Origin: Aphanomyces cochlioides
Taxonomy: Eukaryota; Oomycota; Saprolegniomycetes; Saprolegniales; Verrucalvaceae
Assembly: GCA_019828595.1 (NCBI GenBank)
Contig: JAHQRK010000027.1
Coordinates: forward strand, 868,001-932,000
Reading direction: 5' to 3'
Length of the DNA: 64,000 nucleotides
Both the position numbers and the translations under genes were made by a program. Positions 44,514 to 53,174 of the stretch are shown piece by piece. The first letter of the stretch is position 1, and each line of letters begins with the position of its first letter. The notes beneath the pieces are model-generated. The model saw only the letters and a program-made list of their open reading frames with translations. It had not been told where the DNA came from and did not search any database.

Positions 44514-45731
44514 ATGCAGACTGATGCCGCGACGGACAAACTCCAAGATGCCGCAGACTGCACGCTTGCTCGACGGCAGTACTTTCAACGGAAGCAACGG
44601 GAATACCGCCGTCGAGTGAAGAGCGAACGCCTTCGGCTCTTGGAGGAACTCGCTCGGCTTCAAGACCGAGCGACCGACCGACCACGCGCCAAACTCGTTG
44701 ACGAAGATGGAATGTTGTCGTGGCAGGTCGTTGCCTCCGTCTATCGAGAAGCGACTGGGGAGGCCAAGGAGAACAGCGCCGTCTCCATGACCAAGCAGAC
44801 GCAAACCTGTCGCTCATCTACGACATGATGCGCTTCCTCCATGCGTGTCGACCTCGACCGGTAAAGTTCGTCCTCCCGACCGACCGCTGACTCTCTGTGG
44901 TAGATAGCGTCCATCTCGAATGCGCTGCCGCTCCATCAACACGTGACGCTCCTCGGCAACGGCGAAGCGCGCGCTCGATCAAAGCAATGGCTCGTCCAGC
45001 AGCTTTATTACAACACAGATCGCTTCTTCGACACGTTTCCAGCAATCGACGCATCCGACGAGTTCGTCGACTGCAAAGCGGAGTGCGCAGGTCGTTGGGT
45101 CAACACGGTCGACGCGTGCCAAGTCACGTGGCCGTACTCCCTCGAAGAGATCAAGGCGGTTTTTGCTCGGCCAGAGAGCCAAAAGATCTTGTGCGAATCC
45201 GACGCGGTAAGGACTCTGTGAGAGCACGACCGCTCAACGTGTGGCGATAGAAAGAGGTCGAGCGCGATGGAAACACCGTCCTCGCGCATGGTCTCATGGA
45301 AGACAAGTACCCGTGGTTTCAACTTCAAGGCTATTTCTACGAGGCGGATCGCTTCGTCATTGTCTTCCGCCATGTCCATGACGACGAAGTACGTCTGGAG
45401 CGAGGCGACGCCGACTTTCATGAGTTTGAATGGTATGTGCGGCGGAACTCCATGGACATCTCAGTGTGTTCTCGGCAGGATCGACGTCCATCGTATCTCG
45501 TCCAAGCAGTCGGTTGTGCGCTTCTTGGGCCACCGATCGATGCTGATTGAGGACGTGAAGGCATTCGCACGAGAGACTGGCGAAGAAGGCGACGTCCTCG
45601 CGCAAGAAGACGTGGACGACAAGACGATCGAGCGGGAAATGTCAGCGTTCGACAAGGAGATGCTGTGGAAGTTCCAGCAAGATCTGCAAACCACCATGGC
45701 GCAGCTCTCCAAGTGCTCCATCGCGCCGTGA
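44514..45731 (+). pseudogene. B9: bZIP-like/START-like copy with one single-base frameshift
   Basis: ATG at 44514 (MQTDAATDKLQDAADCTLAR). Exon 1: RRQYFQRKQREYRRRVKSER, DEDGMLSWQVVASVYREATG. Around 44775 one base is missing (GAGAACAGCGCC for GAGAACCAGCGCC), so DQADANLSLIYDMMRFLHAC is in the next frame. All else is intact: donor CGACCG|gtaaag, exon 2 HVTLLGNGEARARSKQWLVQ, YSLEEIKAVFARPESQ, exon 3 VERDGNTVLAHGLMEDKY, YFYEADRFVIVFRHVHDDE, exon 4 IDVHRISSKQSVVRFLGHR, ending KCSIAP. If the missing base is a sequencing error this is a functional gene. Confidence 0.7.
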
Positions 45732-45847
45732 CGTCGTCGGTCGATCCTTGTAAACTAAAGTAATGCTCACTCTTCTCGCGCATGTCGATGGATGACTTGC
45801 TCTCCATGGAGAGCTAAGAAAGCAGCGGGACTCAACGAGGAGCGCGG

Positions 45848-46080
45848 GGAGGCTGACTTTCATGGATGGAATTGATACGTGCGGCGGAACTCCATGGGCA
45901 GTTCAGTGCGGCGTTCTTGGCACGATTGACGTCTTTCGGATCTCATCTGCACAGTTCCGTCGGCGATCGGTGCTCATCGACAAAATCAAGGAACACACAG
46001 AGAGAGTCCAGGGGAGACGCCGTCCTCGCTCACAAGAAGTTGATGGAACGAGTCGCATGTTGCGCCGGACCTCTGCTTGG
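45848..46080 (+). pseudogene. B10: duplicated 3' fragment (end of exon 3, intron, exon 4)
   Basis: Directly after B9 a second copy of its 3' part occurs: the intron word GTGCGGCGGAACTCCATGG is shared with B9, followed by IDVFRISSAQ, a short gap and RRRSVLIDKIKEHTE, VLAHKKLMERV in shifting frames. The acceptor AG is lost (cac|GATTGACG). It shows that segmental duplication here is not gene-precise. Confidence 0.7.
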
Positions 46081-46160
46081 AGTTGGATGATGGGATTCGC
46101 GAAATATGAGATTTTTATCAAGGATTCAGTATGGAAATCATCATAATTTGACCACAGTCC

Positions 46161-47357
46161 ATGCAATCCGACGGCACGACCGACAGAGGAACGCCTGACG
46201 ACGCACAGCACGCCCGACGACAGTACTTCCAGAAGAAACAGCGCGAATACCGTCGACGAGTGAAATCGAAGCGCCGGACGCCCCTTGAAGACTTTGCGCG
46301 CTTCCAAAACCACGCTGCCAACCGCCTGATGGGGGACCTCTTGGACGACAACGGCATGCTGTCATGGAAAGTCGTCGCGTCGGTCTTTCGAGAAGCAAGC
46401 GGAGACGCCAAGGTAGCAAACTTATCTACGTGACCAGACAGATGCAAATATAGCGCCCATTTACGAAATGATGCGGTTCCTACGCGCGTGTCGACCTCGG
46501 CCGGTAAGATTTTGCGTCCCCATGAAGACTCTGTATGCGCTAGATCGCGTCCCTCTCGAATGCGCCGCTACTCCATCAGCACGCAACTCTCCTTGCCAAG
46601 GCGAAGCCCGCGCTCACTCCAAGCGATGGCTCGCCCAGCAGCTTTACTACAACACAGATCGCTTCTTCGACAACTTTCCAGCGATCGACGCTTCCGACGA
46701 GTTCGTCGACTGCAAAGCGGAGTGCGCTGGTCCGTGGGTCAACATCGTCGAAACGTGTCAAGTCACGTGGCCGTTCTCCGTGGAGGAGATCAAGGAGCTC
46801 TTCGTCCGTCCAGAGCACCAAGCGTTCGTCTGCGACCATGCCAACGTAGAGAATCCCCTCTTGCTCTCCACATCTCTCCTTAGGCGGAATTCGAGCGTGA
46901 TGGAAATACAGTCGTCACGTTTGGCCTGGACGACGACAACGACCCGTGGCATTACCTCCACGGCTATTTCTACGAAGCCGATCGCTTCATCGTTATCTTT
47001 CGGCATATCCACGACGACGAAGCGCATCTCGGGCCTGGAGATCCTGACTTTCACGAGTTTCAATGGTACGTCCGCTCCATGTTGAATGCACACGTGACTT
47101 GGAGAAGGATTGACGTCCGTCGAGTGTCGGCGACGCACTGGCTCGTGCGCTTCTTGACGCATCGGTCGAATCTGCTGGAGGATCTGAGAGAATACGCTCG
47201 CGACTCTGGGGAATACCAAGCCCTCAAGCATGACGACATTGATGAAAAGACTATCGAGCGGGAAGTCGCAGCGCACGACAAGGAGATCTTGTGGAAGTTC
47301 CAGCAAGATCTACACGACGCGCTCGCTCGGCTCTCCACATGCTCCATCCACCCATGA
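46161..47357 (+). pseudogene. B11: bZIP-like/START-like copy with two small frameshifts
   Basis: ATG at 46161 (MQSDGTTDRGTPDDAQHARR). Basic region RRQYFQKKQREYRRRVKSKR and DNGMLSWKVVASVFREASGD are good. Near 46405 two bases are missing, so DQTDANIAPIYEMMRFLRAC is out of frame. In exon 2 one base is missing in the AACGGC of B9 (here AAGGC, near 46600), after which GEARAHSKRWLAQQLYYNTD runs normally. Exon 3: FERDGNTVVTFGLDDDND, YFYEADRFIVIFRHIHDDE. Exon 4: IDVRRVSATHWLVRFLTHR, ending TCSIHP. Nearest relative is B9, same strand, head to tail. Confidence 0.72.
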
Positions 47358-47517
47358 CGTCGCTGTCCTCCTCGAGGAATATGTCGACCGACTGACGTAA
47401 TGTCAAGTTTATCACGCGGTGGAAGAGCGCGGCAAGGATGTTCTTGCCGATCCAATCGCTGCAACGACCACGGGAGTGGGCCCACTCAACTCAGATGTTT
47501 TGACACTTGGAGTCAGT

Positions 47518-48729
47518 ATGCAGAATCGTCCAGTTCAACCGCACATCATGGAATCCGACGGCAGAGTTCCGCCACGACAAGACTCATTGCGGAGGCAGTA
47601 CTTTCAGACGAAGCAGAAGGAATACCGCCGAAGATTGAGAAGCGAGCGTCTCGTGCTCCTGGAAGAACTCACTCGCCTTCAGGACCACTGCTCCAACCTC
47701 CCGACACGCAACTTTCTCGGCGACAATGGCATGCTGTCTTGGCAAATTGTCGCCTCGGTCTTTCAAGAAGCGAGCGGAGCGTCCAAGAAGAAGCAAACCG
47801 ATCTACGAGACCTTGCTCATGCCAAAGCGACGTTGATCTCTGAGATGATGCGGTTCATTCGAGCTTGTCGACCGGCAAGTTTGGCGTCCTAGACGATTGC
47901 TCACTCTTCAAGTAGATGGCCGCCATTGCCGATGTTCAGCCCATTCATCATCATGTGACTCTCGTCGGCAGAGGCGACGCCCGTCTTCATGCCAAGCAGT
48001 GGCTTGTCCAGCAGCTTTATTACAACACAGAGCGAGTCTTTCACAACTTCCCAGCCGTCGATGCCGCGGACAACTTCGTAAATTGCTCGGCAAAATGCGC
48101 GGGTCCATGGGTTCACATGGTCGAGATGTGTCAAGCGTCGTGGCCAAACTCTCTCGACGAGATCAAGCATCTCTTCCTCAATCCAGAGAGCCAAAAGATC
48201 ATTTGCATCGGTGAGAAGGTACAAGCTCTGCATGAAGAAAGCTCGTCTAAGTTGTCCGCAGCTCGAGATGGAACGGGATGGAAACACACTGCTAGCACAC
48301 AGTCCTGTCGATGAACAGTTCCCTTGGTATCTTCTCCAAGGCCATTTCTACGACGCCGATCGGTTCGTCGCGGTCTTCCGACATTTAAACGACGACGAAG
48401 CGTCTGGCAACCAAGCGAGTCATCCAGACTACTATGAGATGAAGTGGTAAGCGTCATGACGTTGCTTTGGATCATGGATTGGCATGTTTAGGGTCGTCGT
48501 CCGTCGGATTTCAGAGTCCAAGTGCGTAGTGAGGATCTTAGGCTATCGGACCATGCTGATAGACGGCATGAGAGCATTTGCGAAGAACTTTGGGAACAAT
48601 CGCTTGGATCAAATAGATGTCAAGACCGTGGAGCGGGAAGTGGCTGCATTTGGCAATGGATTCGTGTGGGAGTACCAAAAAAAGATGCAAGGCTTGATAG
48701 GGCAGTTGGAAAAGTACTCCATGGAGTAA
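47518..48729 (+). CDS. B12: bZIP-like/START-like family protein, probably intact, GC-AG first intron
   Basis: First ATG at 47518; the Met at 47548 (MESDGRVPPRQDSLRRQYFQ) aligns better with sister starts. Exon 1: TKQKEYRRRLRSERLVLLEE, DNGMLSWQIVASVFQEASGA, EMMRFIRACRP. The donor is CGACCG|gcaagt, a GC site with otherwise perfect consensus, paired with caagtag|ATG. Exon 2: HHVTLVGRGDARLHAKQWLV, QQLYYNTERVFHNFP. Exon 3: LEMERDGNTLLAHSPVDEQF, GHFYDADRFVAVFRHLNDDE, YYEMKW. Exon 4: VVVRRISESKCVVRILGYR, ending LEKYSME. If GC is not used as a donor the frame ends a few codons later. Confidence 0.7.
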
Positions 48730-49005
48730 GCGAGCTCGTCTTCTTGCTGACTCAACCAACCTGCGGCGTTCGCACATTGAAGAATTCTCTCATCGACCTC
48801 GAGGAACTGGGAACGTCTTGCCGATATAAGCTCCAACATGTAATAATATCGTAATGTACCGAGCGAGTCGCTGGTTAATGTGTTCTAAACGGTCCAAACG
48901 CGGATGAGAGGCGAGAGGAGTCGATGTGGAGTCTCGAAGATGGATGTCGATGGGACACAACAAGTGTACCTCAATGACTGTGTGTATTACGGCAAGATAT
49001 GCACT

Positions 49006-49283
49006 CTAGGGAGCAAATGCGTTGGTCTTGGCAGTACCGAGAGAATAAAGGGTCTTCACAGGCTTGGCCGTGACGAACGAGAGCTTTCTAGAGCACGAAG
49101 AACCATAAGCCTGATCCAGTTCGTCGTTTCGACTTACTCATTGAACTTGCGAGGAGCCAAAGCGGGCTTGGCGGTCGTCACTTGGACGTTGAATCGAGGC
49201 AAGGACGTGAAAATGGTCGACTTGGTCGTCTTGGCAGCGACGGCAGACGTGCGGAACTTGTTGGTCAGATTGAGGCGCACCAT
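49006..49283 (-). CDS. Tiny spliced gene, 75 residues, unknown
   Basis: Two exons (49138-49283 and 49006-49087) with a 50-bp intron bounded by gtaagt and tctag give 75 residues in frame. The N-terminus MVRLNLTNKFRTSAVAAKTT is rich in Arg/Lys/Ser/Thr and lacks acids, as in mitochondrial presequences; the rest repeats Ala-Lys-Pro/Thr words (TTAKPALAPRKF, VTAKPVKTLYSLGTAKTN) and is very poor in acidic residues (one Glu). I do not recognise the family. Strong donor consensus and clean composition support a real gene. The opposite strand also has an open frame, which I take as a shadow. Confidence 0.55.
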
Positions 49284-49805
49284 CTTTGTGGCTGACTTGT
49301 TCACAGACTGTCCAAGCCATCCACAATCGAGACATTTTTGTGAAAATTCATTTATTAAATACTAGTACTACGTAATATGAAATAATCAAAATTCGAAAAA
49401 TGATTAAAAATCGATGAATTCTTTTTTAACGCCAGTCAAATAGCAACAGGCATAAACGATGGCGGACCACTTAGCAAACGTAAAAACAAAAGGAAATATA
49501 TACAGCTGTAGTCTTATCACTAGTACGGCGACTTACCAAGCTTATGCTCAACATGTTATGTATTGGTTGTATTTTTCATCCAAGTAATTATTTTGACTTG
49601 GAATTTGTAAAGGAAGTTCAGAAAATACTGACTGACTATTGGTTGAATATATTTAATATAGTTTCATTGGCTATATTTTAATCCAATTAATTTCGACCTT
49701 CTATTTTTATTTGTGAAATTGATGTTAATTAATGAAATAAATAAAACTTGCTTTACTAGTATTGATTATCCGGAATATTTTTAATTCGGATTGACATTTT
49801 CCAAA
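49284..49805. other. No supported gene; AT-rich intergenic
   Basis: AT-rich spacer between two divergent tiny genes; presumably holds both promoters. Confidence 0.4.
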
Positions 49806-50068
49806 ATGACCGTCGTCGACAAGATCAAGTATGCGTGGGGCGCCAATCAATCCATCGGATTCAAGTAGGAAATCGATACTTCCACCACGAGAAAGGATGC
49901 TAATCCAATGCATCTCTATGTAGATTGGGCTCTTGGGCTGTTGCGGCTGGGATTGCTTATGGCGCCTACGTTTTCACGCTCGAATCGCAGCCTGCAACTG
50001 AGTTCACGGACGCCGAGTCGTGGAACAAGCAGGTTTTAGCGAAGAAAGGCAAGAAGACAGATGCATAA
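49806..50068 (+). CDS. Tiny spliced gene, 67 residues, one membrane helix
   Basis: Exons 49806-49864 and 49924-50068 with a 59-bp GT-AG intron (AA|gtagga...gtag|A) give 67 residues. MTVVDKIKYAWGANQSIGFK is followed by a single hydrophobic helix, LGSWAVAAGIAYGAYVF, then an acidic stretch (ESQPATEFTDAESW) and a basic end, KKGKKTDA. Size and layout are those of small mitochondrial inner-membrane subunits or assembly factors (inference); I do not recognise the family. Divergent from the tiny gene at 49006 and tail to tail with A8, whose stop is 43 bp away. Confidence 0.72.
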
Positions 50069-50111
50069 ACAATGCAAGAAACACATATTAAGAGAATCGT
50101 ACGCTATCCTG

Positions 50112-51304
50112 TTACCAGCTTGGAAAGCGAGGCTGCCGCGAGTTCATATAAGGACATCCAGCAACGTTGACATCAAACACTTTGGACTTTCGTCCGTTGA
50201 GGAGATTGCTGTCGTCGTCTTCTTCGTTTGCAAAGCACAGCGAATGAATGGCCAGACTACGCACGACTGTTCGCCCGCCGGGCAGTTCTTGCAAGTCATG
50301 CCTACATCAAGTTTAGCTAGAGGATTCAAGCGAAAGGACCGACCAAAACATGCGATTCCGCTGGTGGAACTTTGCATGTGGACACGCTTCGTCGTCGAGA
50401 ATCTGCTGGAGCACAAAGACGCAACGCCCTGGAGAAAAGAATTCGCCGCAGAGGAGATTGACAAACTCTCGACGTGGCGTCACGAGAGCAAATTGTTTCG
50501 TGTTGCCTTCGACTTCCACAACCGTCTAAACCGATATGAGGAATATCAAGCAAAGAGGGTCATACCGACGAGGCATGCTCTTGCTTTTGCCGCAAGTAAG
50601 CTCCTTGGACAGACAGAAGGGTTTGATCAATGTGGCTCACAGCTTCATCAAGCGTGTCTTGCGTTTCAGCTTGGCGGCGGTAGATTGTATAGTCTCCGCT
50701 CGTCGAGCTGATAGTTTGAGAGTCCCAGTCGATGAATTCACCGGAATCCACGGCCGGAAAGCCGTATTGATGGAAAATACTGTCTGTGTTGTAGTAAAGC
50801 TGCTGCGTAATCCATTCCTTCCCAAGTTTACGGGACGAAGGATGCGCCAGAAGCGTCACATTACGCCATGTTGGCACTCTGCCATCGAGTGCATTCTGTA
50901 TGGAAGCGTCATCGATGAGATTTGGAGATGGAGGGACGCACCCGAATGACCGAATTGGTAGCGACCCAGTTCTTCATGCGCCAAATGAGCTGTTTTACGT
51001 CTTCGACTTGTGATTTCAACCCCATTTGGTTTTTTACCGCTAACTGGACATCTTCTTGCATGACGAGAGCAATGTCTTTCCACGCGAGCATCGTTCTCGT
51101 CTCACCATCTTCGTCAACTTCACGGACCCGCGCTCGCTCCTGTAACGGGATCGCAACGCGCTCTAGCTCGTGGATCTTGTTGATCAAGTAGAGTCGTTCC
51201 TGCTTTTCTTCGCTGCGATATATCTGGCGCATCTTCTTAAAGTACATGCGGCGCCGCACTTTCTTGTCGAGCATCTTCTCCTCAACGCTTTCACCCATCT
51301 CCAT
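50112..51304 (-). CDS. A8: bZIP-like/START-like family protein, intact
   Basis: Start at 51304 (MEMGESVEEKMLDKKVRRRM). Exon 1: RRRMYFKKMRQIYRSEEKQE, coiled coil, LAWKDIALVMQEDVQL, ending NSVIR|gtgcgt. Exon 2 after 'acag': VPTWRNVTLLAHPSSRKLGK, EWITQQLYYNTDSIF; donor gtatga. Exon 3: TVVEVEGNTKQ, EFVNLLCGEFFSPGRC, VFVLQQILDDEA, QRNRMFW, with the donor gtcggt splitting the Trp codon. Exon 4: LQELPGGRTVVRSLAIHSL, but the usual FTKxG-PLEEEA segment is replaced by EEDDDSNLLNGRKSKVF and a different end (PRFPSW). The frame is open throughout; the altered C-terminus may mean changed function. Confidence 0.7.
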
Positions 51305-52126
51305 CACTTTCCTTCTTCTCGATATAGAAACGCCTTTTGTTTGATATCCGGCTCCAAGAAACCCCTTGCACCCCTTCACTTTTTTATGAAGTAAAATGAA
51401 TGGGTGCATCCATCTTATCTCAAACCCATGCACCCCAAAAGTCTGAAACCCCCCATGTTCACTCCAGCCATATCAAGTCTGCCCGAGATGACAACCCCCC
51501 ACCCCGCTTCAAGCACCAGGAATCAGTTGGAATAACGCTCTTGCAACGAATTGGTCTCGTGAAATCTATTTATGGCCAGGTCCATGGTTTAATCTGCCCA
51601 CACGAGGAATATAAGTTTAAAGAGGATACGCAACTTTTGTAAGGTATTCAAGTTTGCGATCAGGTTCACACTAGAATCTGCACTCTTTCTAAGGACGGTT
51701 TGAAGAACTCGACGTTGAGCCTTGTCCTTCTCGTCTGCCGCTGGATAGTCTGTTGGTGATATTGATAACTAAATCCTAGCTCAACTACGTCATGAGGTTT
51801 TAAAATATCTGTCTCAATATCCAACTGGGTTTGATTTCGCATCCACATGCAGCAGACATGAATGGAATTCCAATCAAGTTTCGCCTCTTACTGTCAGCTT
51901 TTATAATAACAACGATTATCATAACGTTACAGGTATTTGTTTTGACAGGTTTCCATCATGGTATGTTGGATGAGTTCAACACGTTAAATGCAGAATTGTG
52001 TCGACATCGTGGTTCATGGTTGATATCTACCGAGCAGTGACGATAGAAACGCTTGATTTCAACATTGACTAGGCCGTGCGGGCTTGAAATCGAGTTGCCA
52101 CGTTAAAGTATTCGCGGGGGAGGGAA
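51305..52126. other. No supported gene; G/C-run repeats
   Basis: Around 51350-51470 the words AAACCCCTTGCACCCC and GGGTGCATGGGTTT-like strings occur in both orientations; a similar composition recurs at 56495-56575. Possibly a tiny element. No gene supported. Confidence 0.35.
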
Positions 52127-52850
52127 CTAAAGGGCGTGTTGAACATTGGCCGTAGCCCATTGCTTGATCTGTCGTTCTTGGAGATGCGGGACGAGCTGGG
52201 GGCAAATTTGGACTCCCCAGATTACAGCGTCCACTTCGAGTTCAACCGGCACGCCCCGCGCACTCTCGGCTTGTCGTTGGAAGTACTAAATGCGCTTCGT
52301 TGTGGCGCCATTTGGAAGCGCATGGAGATCAATCCTAGCGGCAAAGAGTTCACATTGAAAATGCGAAAGGAGTACCAGCACATGCGGTGGCGTTGATGGC
52401 TATGATGGGGAAAGGTTTCATCGTCGAGGATCTGCTGGACTACAAACACGCAACGATTCCGTTGATGGAACTCGCCAAAGATTGACCACTTCGCCAAAGT
52501 GAGTCGTCATGCGGTATTGCGCCACGTTGGTCCAAGTGTGAGATGCGATGGAACGTGCACCAAGTTGAGCTCGACTCACTGATTTATGCTGCGCACGACG
52601 TCAGTCCGCCTGACGATTTTGTCACTCAGGCTGCGTACGCAGCCGATGCAGCGCTCTTCAATGCTGTGACAACATCATTCCAGGAGAGAGGACCGTAATT
52701 CCGACTCCTCTCCAGGGATCTCACTTGTTCTATGAGCGTGGCAAGTTCTTGTTTCAGTCCGCCTTGCGCTTGAGTCGACTCGCTCGCTTCTTCTCGTGGA
52801 AGTATCGCCGTCCTTCGTCGCCACGTTGAGTGTCGGCCGGGAACATCCTG
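52127..52850 (-). pseudogene. A9: bZIP-like/START-like copy, exon 2 lost
   Basis: Right to left: RRYFHEKKRASRLKRKAD (basic region), a frameshift, QELATLIEQVRSLERSR, GPLSWNDVVTALKSA, then stops. The exon 2 block (WRN...GKQWI) is absent. Exon 3 remnant: GEFHQRNRCVFVVQQILDDE, HQRHRMCW, intron gtactc...ctag. Exon 4: IDLHALPNGATTKRI, an in-frame stop, then VPVELEVDAVIWGVQI and VQHAL before the stop at 52127, closely matching A7 (ENQLQHAL). Same strand as A8. Confidence 0.65.
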
Positions 52851-53174
52851 CTGTGATTCAAAGCCGGAATAAGCTTTGCATAGCAGCCAGTACTCTGTAG
52901 TCTCAAGCGACGTAGTTGTATGAAATATCACGATTCCAGCTGCATTTTGCGCGACGCGCTCTTTGTCGTGGAACAAGGTGACGACAATGGCTTCCTTGCG
53001 ACGGCGCTCCATGAACCCATGATATGATGGACATTTGAGACCTGTGTATGGAGAACTAACCTGAGTTCGATGGACATTTCAAAAGTGTGAGATTGAACTT
53101 GCAGTGAAAGGACATTTCAGTGATGTGAGCTTCAACTTCAAGTGTTCAAGGAGACATTTGACACGAGTGAGATA
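52851..53174. other. No supported gene; spacer
   Basis: Spacer between A9 and exportin-4. A short direct repeat of GGACATTTxAxxxxTGTGAG-type sequence occurs at 53071 and 53110. Nothing else seen. Confidence 0.35.
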
